A stretch of DNA of 64,000 nt, from the NCBI RefSeq assembly GCF_000251145.1, contig NZ_AIDW01000023.1:62001-126000 (forward strand), read 5' to 3'. Positions 8,404 through 18,089 of this stretch are shown piece by piece. This DNA comes from Sphingomonas sp. PAMC 26621. GTDB taxonomy: Bacteria > Pseudomonadota > Alphaproteobacteria > Sphingomonadales > Sphingomonadaceae. The position numbers were made by a program, and so were the translations under genes. Every line of letters begins with the position of its first letter. Position 1 is the stretch's first letter. The notes under the pieces are model-generated. The model was not told where the DNA came from, ran no database searches, and worked only from the letters and a program-made list of their open reading frames with translations.

Positions 8404-10416
8404 GTGCTTCTCTTCTGGATCCTCGCGGCCACTGCCGCCGCCTACGCCATCCTCGCCGCCTGGCGAATCTCGCTCGGCACCGGCACCGAGCGGGCACCGA
8501 CGCTGGTCCTCGCGTTCGTCGGCATGTCGGTCTGGGCGGTCTCCGGGCTCGTTCAGGATCCGGTGGTCATCGTGCTCGCGCAACTGCTGCGCAACCTCGC
8601 CTGGCTTGCGTATCTTGCCAACGCGACCCAACCGCTGGCCGACGCACCCGGGAGCCGGTCTCACAGCGCAGCGCTGCTTGCGCTGCTCGCCGTCCTCGGT
8701 GCCGCGGCCGCGATAACCAGCGCGGTACAGGTCGCGGATTCGTCCAACGGCTTGCCCTGGCTGGTCGTGACGATCGCCCTTCGGCTGCTCTTCTCGATGG
8801 GCGGGGTCATCTACCTCCACAGCCTGTACAATGGCCTGACCAGCAGCAGCGGAACCGGCTTCCGGCTGATCCTGTTCGGGTTGGGCATGTTGTGGGCGTA
8901 CGACCTCAATCTCTACACCGTAGGGCTGCTGAGGTATAAGGTCGCCGAACCGCTCGCGGCCGGGCGGGCAGTCGTCGCGCTGCTGCTGGTCCCGCTATTC
9001 CTGCTCGCGGCGCGCCGGCAGGAACATTGGAAGATCGCCCTGTCACGCAAGGTGACGTTCCAGTCACTCTCGCTGGTCGCGATCGGCCTGTATTTCGTCA
9101 GCATGTCGCTGATCGCCCGGTCCGAAATGCTGTTCCAGGGGTCGGCGGGGCCGGTCCTGGCGATTGTCGCCGTCGCCGCTCTGTCCGCGGCAGGCGCGTT
9201 GCTGCTGTTCTCGACCCGCGCGCGGGCGTGGTTCAAGGTCATCATCGTCAAGAACCTGTTCAGCCACCGCTATGACTATCGTGCGGAATGGCTGCGCTTC
9301 AGCGCGACGATCGCCGATTCCGCGGGGACCGCGCTATCGCTTGAGGAACGGGTCGTGAAGGCTGTCGCGGACGTGACCGAATCCCCCGCCGGGCTGCTGT
9401 TGCTGACCAGCGACCGCCGCAGCTTCGACGTCGCCGCCGCCTGGTGCTGGGGTCACCGTGCGCCCCCGCCGAGCGGCGCAGTCCGTTTTCCCGACGCCGA
9501 ACAGGACCTGCTCGAACAGGGCCTGATCGTGACGCTTGACCCCGAAGCGCACCGCAGCGACGCCTCGGTCGACACGATCGCGGACGCCTGGGTCGCGGTG
9601 CCGCTGATCTGGATGTCGGCGATGATCGGCGTCGTCATCCTCGCCAAGCCACGGTTGCAGCGCGCCCTCGACTGGGAGGATTTCGACCTGCTGAAGGTCA
9701 TCGGCCAGCAGGCCGCGGTCCATATCTCGGATTCGCACAAGCAACTCGAGCTGGAGGAAGCGCGGCGCTTCGAGGAGTTCAACCGGCGCTTCGCGTACAT
9801 CATCCACGACATCAAGAACGTCGTCAGCCAATTGTCGCTGCTCGCCAGCAACGCTCAGCAACACGGCTCGAACCCCAAGTTCCAGGCCGAGATGAACCGC
9901 AGCCTGACCAGCGCGGTGCAGAAGATGAACGTCCTGTTGTCGCGGCTGTCGCCCGACCGGGTGCTGCAGACCGCGCCGCCCGCGAGCATCGATGTCGACG
10001 CGCTGATCGCCGCGGTCGTCGGCGGGCGAGTCGGGCAACGTTCGCTGTCGGTCGGCCCCCCTTGCGCCGCGCACGCGCGCGGGGATCTCGAAAAGCTCAA
10101 GCTCGCGCTAGAACACCTCGTCCAGAATGCGATCGAGGCGAGCCCGGTCGACCAGCCGGTCGTCGTCGCCGCGACGCGCAACGCGACGCACTGCCATATC
10201 ACGGTCACCGACAGCGGCGTGGGCATGTCCGCGGACTTCATTCGAAAGGGCTTGTTTAAGCCTTTCGTGTCAACGAAGGGCGGCGGCTTCGGGATCGGGG
10301 CCGCCGAGGCGAAAGCGCTCGTGACGGGGATGGGCGGATCGTTGCGCGTGGCCAGTACCGAGGGCCATGGCAGCGTCTTCACGATCGAACTTCCGCTCAG
10401 CGACGCGCTCGATTAG
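8404..10416 (+). CDS. prsK: PrsK-like sensor histidine kinase (PEP-CTERM/EPS-associated)
   Basis: This is a 670-residue membrane kinase. The first 280 residues hold about eight hydrophobic helices. A GAF-like region follows (about 310-450), then a kinase core with H-box IIHDIKN (phosphoacceptor His near residue 467), N-box EHLVQNAIEAS and G-boxes DSGVGMS and GGGFGIGAA. This arrangement is that of PrsK, the partner of the sigma-54 activator PrsR in loci for exosortase/EPS production. It ends 12 bases before prsR, in the same direction. The GTG at 8404 is the best start visible, with a weak ribosome site. Its signal is unknown. Confidence 0.85.
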   Translation: MLLFWILAATAAAYAILAAWRISLGTGTERAPTLVLAFVGMSVWAVSGLVQDPVVIVLAQLLRNLAWLAYLANATQPLADAPGSRSHSAALLALLAVLGAAAAITSAVQVADSSNGLPWLVVTIALRLLFSMGGVIYLHSLYNGLTSSSGTGFRLILFGLGMLWAYDLNLYTVGLLRYKVAEPLAAGRAVVALLLVPLFLLAARRQEHWKIALSRKVTFQSLSLVAIGLYFVSMSLIARSEMLFQGSAGPVLAIVAVAALSAAGALLLFSTRARAWFKVIIVKNLFSHRYDYRAEWLRFSATIADSAGTALSLEERVVKAVADVTESPAGLLLLTSDRRSFDVAAAWCWGHRAPPPSGAVRFPDAEQDLLEQGLIVTLDPEAHRSDASVDTIADAWVAVPLIWMSAMIGVVILAKPRLQRALDWEDFDLLKVIGQQAAVHISDSHKQLELEEARRFEEFNRRFAYIIHDIKNVVSQLSLLASNAQQHGSNPKFQAEMNRSLTSAVQKMNVLLSRLSPDRVLQTAPPASIDVDALIAAVVGGRVGQRSLSVGPPCAAHARGDLEKLKLALEHLVQNAIEASPVDQPVVVAATRNATHCHITVTDSGVGMSADFIRKGLFKPFVSTKGGGFGIGAAEAKALVTGMGGSLRVASTEGHGSVFTIELPLSDALD

Positions 10417-10428
10417 GTAAGCACGGAT

Positions 10429-11795
10429 ATGGCCGACACGAGCGAAAAACAGAAGCTGCTGATCGTCGAGGACGACCTCGACCTGCAGGCCCAACTCGAA
10501 TGGGCGTTCACCGAATATGACGTCGTCGTCGCCGGCGACCGCGCCGCCGCGCTGACCGCGCAGCGGACCGAGAACCCCGCGGTCATCACGCTCGACCTCG
10601 GCCTGCCGCCAGATCCCGACGGCACGTCGGAGGGCTTCGCCACGTTGCGCGAGCTGGTCGCGCAAAACCCGGCGGTCAAGGTGATCGTCGCCTCGGGGCA
10701 CGAGGCGCGCGAGAGCGCGCAGAAGGCGATCGCGCTGGGGGCGTATGATTTCTACTCCAAGCCGATCAACATCACCGACCTGAGCCTGATCGTCGGGCGC
10801 GCCTTCCACCTCGCGCAGATCGAGCGGAGAATCGCCGGCTTGCCGAGCAGGCGGACCAGCTCGCGAGCGCGGAGGGGATCATCACCGGCGCGCCGCAGAT
10901 GCTCACCGTCCTGCGCACGATCGAGAAGGTCGCCGACGTCGATGCCTCGGTGATGCTGCTCGGCGCATCGGGGACCGGCAAGGAATTGCTCGCCAAGGCG
11001 ATCCACACCAAGAGCGCGCGCGCGCGGGGCAATTTCGTCGCGATCAACTGCGCGGCGATCCCGGAGACGCTGCTCGAATCCGAACTGTTCGGCCACGAGA
11101 AGGGCGCGTTTACCGGTGCGGTGAAGGCGACGGTCGGCAAGATCGAGATGGCCAATGGCGGCACGCTGTTCCTCGACGAAATCGGCGACGTGCCCTTCGC
11201 GATGCAGGTCAAGTTGCTGCGCTTCCTGCAGGAACGCGTGATCGAGCGAGTCGGCGGCCGCAAGCCGATCCCGATCGACGCACGCGTCGTGACCGCCACG
11301 CATCAGGACCTGACGACGCTGATGCAGGAAGGCCGGTTCCGCGAGGATCTGTATTTTCGGCTTGCCGAAATGGTGATCCGCATTCCCTCGCTCGCCGAAC
11401 GGTCGGGCGATGCGGTGCTGCTCGCGCGCTTCTTCCTGCGCAAGATGAACACGGGGAAGCAGGCGCGGATCAAGGGCTTCGCGCCGGATGCGCTGACCGC
11501 GATCAACAACTGGCCGTGGACGGGGAACGTCCGCGAGCTCGAGAACCGGATTCGTCGCGCGACGATCATGGCGGAAGGATCGATGATCACCGCGCAGGAT
11601 CTCGATTTCGAGCAGACCAGCGTCGCGATGGAGCGCACCGAATTGCGCGTCGCGCGCGAACGGGCGGATCGCTCGGCAATCGCGGCGGCGATCGCGCTCA
11701 ACGACGGCAACCTGTCGGCGGCGGCGCGTGACCTCAACATCTCGCGCCCGATGCTGTACGATCTGCTCAACACCTACGGCATGGCGAAGAGCTAG
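10429..11795 (+). CDS. prsR: PrsR-like sigma-54-dependent response regulator, frame broken by one missing base
   Basis: Read as one gene of about 455 codons, it has a receiver domain (LIVEDDLDL, phosphoacceptor in ITLDLGLPP), an AAA+ domain (Walker A GASGTGKE, sigma-54 contact GAFTGA, Walker [10 protein letters not shown]) and a Fis-type helix-turn-helix end ([19 protein letters not shown]). The receiver half is in one frame (10429 to about 10824) and the rest in another. Removing the break gives [16 protein letters not shown], the expected linker, so exactly one base is missing near 10825. It would activate sigma-54 promoters of polysaccharide genes after phosphorylation by PrsK. Either a real null allele or a consensus error; four similar breaks elsewhere favour error. 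Confidence 0.85.
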
Positions 11796-11803
11796 AGCGG
11801 CCT

Positions 11804-11840
11804 CCCCCGTCACCCCGGCCTTGTGCCGGAGTGACGGGGG
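11804..11840. terminator. Bidirectional hairpin between convergent prsR and rmlB
   Basis: CCCCCGTCAC at 11804-11813 pairs with GTGACGGGGG at 11831-11840, and the stem continues inward with CCGGC/GCCGG after one mismatch, closing on a 5-base loop. The 61-base gap between two convergent genes is almost filled by it. There is no T-run, so it may act as a weak two-way terminator or be a copy of a common intergenic palindrome. Confidence 0.55.
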
Positions 11841-11856
11841 TTGGCGAAGCGCTTCG

Positions 11857-12930
11857 TTACCCGTTGCCGAGCTTTGCGCGCTCGAGCATCGGCTGCCACC
11901 ACGCTTCGTTCGCAAGATACCAGCCGAGCGTATCGGCAAGGCCACCCGCGAAGTCGCGCGCCGGGGTGTAGCCGATCTCCGCGCGTGCCTTGCGCTCGTC
12001 GATCGCATAGCGGCGGTCATGGCCCTTGCGATCCTCGACGAAGGTCTTGAGCGTGTTCGTCGGCACCCCGCGCGCGGCGGGCGCATCGGGGTAACGCGCG
12101 GCAAGCGACGGGTCGGCGGCGAACGCCGCATCGACGCTGCGGCAGATCTCGTCGATCACGGTCAGGTTGGGCACTTCTTCCCCGCCACCGATGTTATAGA
12201 CTTCGCCCGGGGTCCCGCGCTGGAGCGCCGCCTCGATCCCGCGGCAATGGTCCGACGTGTGGAGCCAGTCGCGCACGTTCATCCCGTCGCCATAGATCGG
12301 CAGGTTGCGCCCATTGAGCGCGTTGATCAGGAACAGCGGGATCAGCTTCTCGGGAAACTGGAACGGCCCGTAATTGTTCGAGCAATTGGTCGTCGTGACA
12401 TCGAGACCGAAGGTGTGGTGGTACGCCCGGACGAGATGATCCGCGCCAGCCTTCGATGCCGAATAGGGCGAGTTGGGCGCATAGGGCGTCGTCTCGCTGA
12501 ACGCCGGATCGTTCGGCCCGAGCGAGCCGTACACTTCGTCGGTCGAGACGTTGTGGAAACGGTGCGGCGTGCCGCTGCCGCTGTCGAGCCATACCGTCCG
12601 CGCGGCGCGGAGCAGGCTGTGCGTGCCGAGCACGTTGGTCGTGACGAACGCGTCGGGGTCGAGGATCGAGCGGTCGACATGGCTTTCCGCTGCGAAGTGA
12701 ACGACCGTGTCGATCTTGTGGTCGCGCAGCAGCGACGTCACCAGATCGGTGTCGAGGATGTTGCCGTGGACGAACTCGACCGAATCGAGGCCGGCGAGGT
12801 TCTCGCGGTTGCCTGCATAGGTCAGCGCATCGAGCACGACGACCGCGTCGTCGGCGTGGTTCTCGCGCCAGTAATGCACGAAATTCGCGCCAATGAACCC
12901 GGCGCCGCCGGTGACGAGCAGATTAGCCAT
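11857..12930 (-). CDS. rmlB: dTDP-glucose 4,6-dehydratase
   Basis: This is a 357-residue extended short-chain dehydrogenase. It has an N-terminal NAD motif GGAGFIGANF, catalytic STDEVYG with Asp-Glu, and the Y-x3-K pair in PYSASKAGADHL. It converts dTDP-glucose to dTDP-4-keto-6-deoxyglucose, step two of dTDP-L-rhamnose synthesis in the cytoplasm. It is the last gene of the operon rmlA-rmlC-rmlD-rmlB, and its start overlaps the rmlD stop by 8 bases. Length is normal. Rhamnose is a standard sugar of sphingans and of many sphingomonad exopolysaccharides. Confidence 0.96.
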   Translation of the reverse strand: MANLLVTGGAGFIGANFVHYWRENHADDAVVVLDALTYAGNRENLAGLDSVEFVHGNILDTDLVTSLLRDHKIDTVVHFAAESHVDRSILDPDAFVTTNVLGTHSLLRAARTVWLDSGSGTPHRFHNVSTDEVYGSLGPNDPAFSETTPYAPNSPYSASKAGADHLVRAYHHTFGLDVTTTNCSNNYGPFQFPEKLIPLFLINALNGRNLPIYGDGMNVRDWLHTSDHCRGIEAALQRGTPGEVYNIGGGEEVPNLTVIDEICRSVDAAFAADPSLAARYPDAPAARGVPTNTLKTFVEDRKGHDRRYAIDERKARAEIGYTPARDFAGGLADTLGWYLANEAWWQPMLERAKLGNG

Positions 12931-13780
12931 TCTTGCGGATCTCTTCGAGCATGAGGATCAGATTGTCGCGCCACGGGGTCGCCGGGCGACCGAGCAGCGC
13001 ATAGGTGGCGGTGCAGTCGAGCACCGAATAGGCCGGGCGCTGCGCCGGGGTCGGATAGTCGGTGGTCGGGATCGCGAGGACCGGCACTGCCTTTTCGAGC
13101 AGACCCGCCGCCAGCGCTTCCTCCTGGATCGCGACCGCGAAGTCGTACCAGCTCGCCTGTCCGCCATCGCTGAAGTGATACAGGCCGGTCGTGCCCTGCG
13201 CCGCGAGCGACCACAGCGCCGATGCCAGCGCCGGCGCATAGGTCGGGCAGCCGATCTGGTCGCCCACCACGCGCAACTGCGGATGCGCCGCCATCAGGCG
13301 CAGCATCGTCCGGACGAAATTGCCGCCGACCGGGCCGTAGAGCCACGCGGTCCGTACGACCAGCGCCTCCGGCCCCGCCGCCTGTTCGCCCGCGCGCTTG
13401 GTCCGGCCGTAGACCCCGAGCGGAGACGCGGGCGCATCCGGCGCATAAGGCGTGGTCGCGCTGCCATCGAACACGAAATCGGTCGAGACATGGACGAGCC
13501 GGGCTCCGGCCGCCTTCGCCGCGGTCGCAAGATACCCGACCGCATCGGCGTTGACCGCCTGTGCGGTCGCCGCATCGCTCTCGGCCTTGTCGACCGCGGT
13601 ATAGGCGGCGGCGTTGAAGATCACATCGGGCGCGACCGCCGCGACGAACGCCGCGACCCGCGCCGCATCGGTGATGTCGACCGTGTCCTGATCACAGGTG
13701 ACGATCTCCACGCCCTCGGGCGCGGTCGCGACGAGCGCATGGCCGAGCTGCCCCCCGGCTCCGACGATCAGCGCCTTCAT
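12923..13780 (-). CDS. rmlD: dTDP-4-dehydrorhamnose reductase
   Basis: This is a 285-residue reductase. The ATG at 13780 is chosen because it directly precedes the nucleotide-binding motif [16 protein letters not shown] and overlaps the rmlC stop by ATGA; an upstream extension in this frame lies inside rmlC. Further family marks are VHVSTDFVFDG and Y-G-R-T-K (YGRTKRAGE, catalytic Tyr-Lys). It reduces dTDP-4-keto-L-rhamnose to dTDP-L-rhamnose, the final step. Tight overlaps on both sides point to translational coupling through the operon. Confidence 0.95.
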   Translation of the reverse strand: MKALIVGAGGQLGHALVATAPEGVEIVTCDQDTVDITDAARVAAFVAAVAPDVIFNAAAYTAVDKAESDAATAQAVNADAVGYLATAAKAAGARLVHVSTDFVFDGSATTPYAPDAPASPLGVYGRTKRAGEQAAGPEALVVRTAWLYGPVGGNFVRTMLRLMAAHPQLRVVGDQIGCPTYAPALASALWSLAAQGTTGLYHFSDGGQASWYDFAVAIQEEALAAGLLEKAVPVLAIPTTDYPTPAQRPAYSVLDCTATYALLGRPATPWRDNLILMLEEIRKNG

Positions 13781-14322
13781 GCCGCAGCGATCTGTTCGAG
13801 CGTCCGGCCGACGCGGTCCTTCGCGGACAGGATCGGCTCGATCCCGTCGAGCGGCCATTCAATCCCCACCGCGGGGTCGTTCCACAGCAGGGCATGCTCA
13901 TCCGCGGGCGAATAGGCGCTGGTGCACTTGTAGAGGAAGTCGGTGTTGTCCTCGAGGCAGAGGAAGCCGTGCGCGAGGCCCGGCCCGATCCAGAACATGC
14001 GCTTGTTCGCAGCGCTCAGATGCACCCCGACCCATTGGCCGAACGTCGGCGACCCTTTGCGGATATCGACCGCAACGTCGTACACCGACCCCGAAACGAC
14101 GCGCACCAGCTTCCCCTGCGGGTTCGGCTGTTGGTAATGCAGCCCGCGCAGTACGCCGCGCGACGAGCGGCTGTGGTTATCCTGAACGAAGGTCCAGTCG
14201 AGCCCCGCCTCCTTGAACGACGCCGCGTTCCAGCTCTCAAGGAAGAAGCCGCGATCGTCGCCGAACACCTTGGGCTCGAGGATCAGCACGTCCGCAAGCG
14301 CGGTTTCGATGACGTTCACCAT
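13777..14322 (-). CDS. rmlC: dTDP-4-dehydrorhamnose 3,5-epimerase
   Basis: This is a 181-residue cupin-fold epimerase. The start at 14322 ([14 protein letters not shown]) overlaps the rmlA stop by 7 bases and gives the usual length. Signature pieces are [29 protein letters not shown] (with the catalytic His of the RGLHYQ motif) and [12 protein letters not shown]. It inverts C3 and C5 of dTDP-4-keto-6-deoxyglucose. It is the second gene of the four-gene dTDP-rhamnose operon. Confidence 0.95.
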   Translation of the reverse strand: MVNVIETALADVLILEPKVFGDDRGFFLESWNAASFKEAGLDWTFVQDNHSRSSRGVLRGLHYQQPNPQGKLVRVVSGSVYDVAVDIRKGSPTFGQWVGVHLSAANKRMFWIGPGLAHGFLCLEDNTDFLYKCTSAYSPADEHALLWNDPAVGIEWPLDGIEPILSAKDRVGRTLEQIAAA

Positions 14323-15212
14323 TGCGCGTGATCCTCTTGCAGCAGGCCGAGCAGATAGTCGCCATAGCCGCTCTTGCGCAACTCGCCGCCGAGGCGTTCG
14401 AGCTGGGCTGCATCGATGAAGCCCTTGCGCCACGCGATTTCCTCGGGGCAGCAGATCTTGAGGCCCTGGCGTTCCTCGATGATGCGGACGTAATTGCCCG
14501 CGTCGATCAGCGAGTTGTGCGTGCCGGTGTCGAGCCAGGCGTAGCCGCGGCCCATGATCTCGACGTTGAGGTCGCCCGCGTCGAGGTACATGCGGTTGAG
14601 ATCGGTGATCTCGAGTTCGCCGCGCGGCGAGGGTGCAAGCTGATGCGCGAAATCGACCGCGCGCTCGTCGTAGAAATAGAGGCCGGTCACGGCATAGTTC
14701 GACTTGGGGTTCTTCGGCTTCTCCTCGAGGTCGATCGCTGCGCGCGTCTCGGGGTCGAACGCGACCACGCCGTACGCCGAGGCATCGCGGACATAATATG
14801 CGAAGACCGTCGCGCCGGTCGTGCGCGCGTTCGCCGCGTCGATCAGCCCCGGCAGGCCGTGGCCGAAGAAGATGTTGTCGCCGAGCACCAGCGCGGACGG
14901 CTTGCCGCCAACGAAATCGGCGCCGATCAGATAGGCCTGTGCGAGGCCGTTCGGCTCGGGCTGGACCGCATAGGTGATCGAGATGCCGAGCCGGCTGCCG
15001 TCGCCGAGCAACCGCTGGAACGCCGATTGCTCATGCGGGGTGGTGATGATCAGGACCCGCCGGATCCCCGCGAGCATCAAGGTCGACAACGGATAATAGA
15101 TCATCGGCTTGTCGTAGACCGGCATCAGTTGCTTCGAGGCTGCCTGCGTCAGGGGATGCAGGCGCGTGCCCGAACCGCCCGCCAGGATGATGCCGCATCG
15201 TTCCGCCGTCAT
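14316..15212 (-). CDS. rmlA: Glucose-1-phosphate thymidylyltransferase
   Basis: This is a 298-residue nucleotidyltransferase. ATG 15212 ([18 protein letters not shown]) is preferred to a start 13 codons upstream, because it gives the usual distance to the G-G-S-G-T-R-L nucleotide motif. Other marks are [20 protein letters not shown] and [20 protein letters not shown]. It makes dTDP-glucose from dTTP and glucose-1-phosphate and is normally feedback-inhibited by dTDP-rhamnose. It is the first gene of the rml operon. The 205 bases upstream, to the smr gene, should carry the operon promoter, but no clear boxes were recognised. Confidence 0.95.
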   Translation of the reverse strand: MTAERCGIILAGGSGTRLHPLTQAASKQLMPVYDKPMIYYPLSTLMLAGIRRVLIITTPHEQSAFQRLLGDGSRLGISITYAVQPEPNGLAQAYLIGADFVGGKPSALVLGDNIFFGHGLPGLIDAANARTTGATVFAYYVRDASAYGVVAFDPETRAAIDLEEKPKNPKSNYAVTGLYFYDERAVDFAHQLAPSPRGELEITDLNRMYLDAGDLNVEIMGRGYAWLDTGTHNSLIDAGNYVRIIEERQGLKICCPEEIAWRKGFIDAAQLERLGGELRKSGYGDYLLGLLQEDHAQW

Positions 15213-15417
15213 GCTGTATCTTTCTTCCGTTGCCGCAAGGCGGCGCCGCATTGGCGGGGCACACCGTTAGTTTGGGCCTATCCAAGAACGGCGCGGCGTC
15301 CAAGGCGATACTGCTTGGCGGTGGCGGAAAAGTGGCTGGTTCTGGCGGCGTCCGTCCGGTTTGAGACCCATTTCACCCGACGCTTGCGAATTGTACGGGT
15401 CCGGCGGTCTTCGCCGG

Positions 15418-16014
15418 TCAGGTCGGATCGGAAGTCCGCGGCCGCTTGAGCACGATATACAAGGCGCCTGCCCCGCCGTGACGCGGATGCGCCGCGCGGA
15501 CCGCAGCGATGGCGGCGGCGTGGCGCGATCCGGCGAGCCAGTCCCCGGTCGCGGCGCGGATCGCACCACGGGCATGCGGTCGCTCGCTGGCTGGGCGCGG
15601 CGGCTTGCCGGTGACGAGCAGGATCGTGCGATCCCCGCTGCGGATCGCCATCGCCAGCGCCGCGTCGAGCAGGTCATAGGCACTCGCGAGCGTATGGCCG
15701 TGGAGATCGACCGTCCGATCGGGTGACACCAGCCCGCGCGACAGCCGCTTGTCCCACGATCCGTCGAGCGTATTCGACGGGGTGGCGGCTTTGGGCGGCG
15801 CAGGCCGGGCCGCGGTCGACCGAGCGGGCGGCGCAGGCTTAGCCGTGACCATGAGACGGTGCGGCTTGGGCGGAATGGTGGTCGGCGCCGCGGTAGCGAC
15901 CGGTTGCTTCGGCGGCGGCGCAGGTTCGGCGGGGCGTCGGACGATCGGGCGGACGCCGGACATCACGCGCACCCAAAGCGCGGCTTCGTCAGGGCTGAGC
16001 GATCGGTGCCCCAT
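15418..16014 (-). CDS. Smr (MutS2-type) domain protein
   Basis: This is a 198-residue protein with a Pro/Ala-rich flexible N-terminal half and a C-terminal Smr domain containing VDLHGHTLASAYDLL (the D-L-H-G motif), the TILLVTGK strand and the H-x-R-H-G-G-x-G end. Smr domains bind or nick branched nucleic acids or act on stalled ribosomes. Its start lies 26 bases inside the end of mltA, so it is the third gene of a tim44-mltA-smr unit, an order common in sphingomonads. The nuclease activity is family knowledge, not shown here. Confidence 0.88.
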   Translation of the reverse strand: MGHRSLSPDEAALWVRVMSGVRPIVRRPAEPAPPPKQPVATAAPTTIPPKPHRLMVTAKPAPPARSTAARPAPPKAATPSNTLDGSWDKRLSRGLVSPDRTVDLHGHTLASAYDLLDAALAMAIRSGDRTILLVTGKPPRPASERPHARGAIRAATGDWLAGSRHAAAIAAVRAAHPRHGGAGALYIVLKRPRTSDPT

Positions 16015-17269
16015 TGGCCCTCTCCCCCGTCAGGCGCGCGATCGTGCCGATCGGTAATAGCAGGAACGCGGTGCCGCGCGCGGACATCCCACCCGCGGTC
16101 GCCTCGGCGTCCGGCCCTGCGCCCCAGAAGGTGTCGATCCGGTTCGCGCCCTTGATCGCGCCGCCGGTATCCTGCGCGACCCACAACCGGCTGGCGTCGG
16201 CGCGGTCCATCGAAAGGAGGATCGGCGCGCCCAAGGGGACGAATTTCGGGTCGGCGGCAGCACTCACTCCGCCCGTCACCGACACCCCCAGCGCACCCTT
16301 CGGCGCCCCCGTCTGTTCGCGGAAGAAGACGTAGCTTTTGTTCTCGCGCATGATCGCGGCGCCGTCTGCGGGATGGTCGTGGAGCCAGCCGACGATCCCC
16401 TGCATCGACGTCTGCCCCGGGCCGAGCAACCCGCGCTTCTTCATCAGCGCGCCGATGCCGGTGTAATCGCGTCCGTTCTGCGAGACATAGCCAACCCGGA
16501 GGATCGACCCGTCGGGCAAGCGCAACCGGCCCGACCCCTGGACCTGGAGGAAGAACAGCGCGACCGGATCCGCTGCATAAGCGATGATCTGGGCGCGACC
16601 GTTAAGCGATCCCTGTTCGATCGCAGTCCGGTCGTCATACGGTACCAAACCCGTTCCGGAGACCTTCCCGCGGACCTTGCGCCCCTTGAGCGTATCGCTG
16701 AACAGGCCGAGGTCGACTTCGATCAGGTCGCTCGGGCGGGCGTAGATCGGGACGTCATAGCCAGGCTGGCGATCGCGCGCCGCGGCGATCTCCGGCTCGT
16801 AATAGCCGGTCGCGAAGGCCTGACCGCTACCGACCTGCACCGCCTCGAAATATTGAAGGAAGAACGCGCGGGCCGCGCCATCGGCAACGCTCGCTGCCGC
16901 AGTGCAAGCGGGTTGCCAGTCAGTGCCCCTTGTCAGACTGGAGGCATCGGTCCGGCGCTGCAACGCGGCACAGGAGGCGCGGAATGCCGACAAGGCGCGC
17001 GCCGCATCGTCCTCGCGGATGGGCAGCGTGGTCAACGCGGGGCCGGCGACAAACCCCGTACTGGCTGCGTTCAGAGCGCCTGCAGTGGGGGTTGCAGCGA
17101 TCGCCGGCAGCGGGGTCGCCGGAACCGGGCGCGCCACCGGCGCCGGTCGCGACAGCGGGGCCGGTCGCAAGACGCCGACCGGCCTTGCGACCTGCCCACC
17201 ACAGGCAGCCAGCATAAACGCCAGGCCAAGCCCGAGCGCACGACGTCCCCCGGTCCTCACCTGCCTCAC
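15989..17269 (-). CDS. mltA: Membrane-bound lytic murein transglycosylase A
   Basis: This is a 426-residue lipoprotein. The signal LGLGLAFMLAACGG has a lipobox with acylated Cys near residue 23. A Pro/Ala linker precedes the MltA domain (about 130-300: FATGYYEPEI, QGSGRLRLPDG) and the C-terminal 3D domain with three conserved Asp in QDTGGAIKGANRIDTFWG. It cleaves peptidoglycan to 1,6-anhydro products in the periplasm. The start overlaps the tim44 stop as ATGA, so the two are coupled. Confidence 0.94.
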   Translation of the reverse strand: MRQVRTGGRRALGLGLAFMLAACGGQVARPVGVLRPAPLSRPAPVARPVPATPLPAIAATPTAGALNAASTGFVAGPALTTLPIREDDAARALSAFRASCAALQRRTDASSLTRGTDWQPACTAAASVADGAARAFFLQYFEAVQVGSGQAFATGYYEPEIAAARDRQPGYDVPIYARPSDLIEVDLGLFSDTLKGRKVRGKVSGTGLVPYDDRTAIEQGSLNGRAQIIAYAADPVALFFLQVQGSGRLRLPDGSILRVGYVSQNGRDYTGIGALMKKRGLLGPGQTSMQGIVGWLHDHPADGAAIMRENKSYVFFREQTGAPKGALGVSVTGGVSAAADPKFVPLGAPILLSMDRADASRLWVAQDTGGAIKGANRIDTFWGAGPDAEATAGGMSARGTAFLLLPIGTIARLTGERANGAPIAQP

Positions 17270-17910
17270 ACCTCGTCGGTGTCGGCGAGCTTCCAGTTCG
17301 GATCATTGCTCTTGAGCGTCCGCATGAACGTCCAGACGTCATGCGTCTCGACCGCGTCGGTCATCGAGCCTGCGATGACAACCGAATCGGCATCGCGCGT
17401 GATCGCCGCAATATCGGCGTCGAACCGGACCGTGATGCGCGCGACCTTGCCCTCGAGCACGGCGTCCGCGATTACCGCACGCTCGATCGAGACCAGACGG
17501 TTCTCGAGGCTGTGCCCGGCATCGTCGCGCTCGGCGATTGCTGCGACGAACGCATCACGCACACTCCTCTCGGTCAGCCAGTCGAGCTGTTCCTGGTCAC
17601 CCTGCCAGAAGGCCTCGAGGATCATGCGGTACGCGGCCTGCGCGCCTTGCAGGAAGCGCGCGACCTCGAACGACGAATCGGCCGCGATGATCGAACGAAT
17701 CCCGGCCTCGGCCTTGGGTTCGACCAGACGGCTCGCGGGTTCGCGCGCGTCGGCGATCGCCTCGACCGGACGCGGGACGAGCGTCAGCGGCGTCCGTTCC
17801 TCGGCCGGCTTGGGCAAGGGCTGTTCGTGCCCGGTACGCTTACCGAGGACTCGATACAGTTGGAGCGCCATAAAACCGGCGATCATCGCGAGAATGACTA
17901 ATAGGAACAC
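17266..17910 (-). CDS. Tim44/TimA-like domain protein
   Basis: GTG 17910 is chosen over an ATG 14 codons upstream because GGAGG lies 5 bases before it and it places a membrane helix (FLLVILAMIAGFMALQLY) at the very N-terminus, followed by VLGKRTGHEQPLPKP as in sphingomonad homologues. The 214-residue product ends with a Tim44-like (NTF2-fold) domain (about 70-210). Such proteins are membrane-anchored in alphaproteobacteria and may help inner-membrane protein assembly. It heads the tim44-mltA-smr unit and is divergent from secB, as often in this order. Confidence 0.88.
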   Translation of the reverse strand: MFLLVILAMIAGFMALQLYRVLGKRTGHEQPLPKPAEERTPLTLVPRPVEAIADAREPASRLVEPKAEAGIRSIIAADSSFEVARFLQGAQAAYRMILEAFWQGDQEQLDWLTERSVRDAFVAAIAERDDAGHSLENRLVSIERAVIADAVLEGKVARITVRFDADIAAITRDADSVVIAGSMTDAVETHDVWTFMRTLKSNDPNWKLADTDEV

Positions 17911-18089
17911 GCGGCCTCCGGCGGGTTGGCAGACAGGGATACATAGGCGCAACGCACGAAGGTTTCAAATGATGCGCACTACCTAGCGGATCAGCGCCCG
18001 TTGAACTCCGCTCGCCCCCCTGCTACGCGCGCGGCTTCGACTGCGCCACCCGTGGCGACGTTATGACGGACATATTAAGGACGCGTTGC

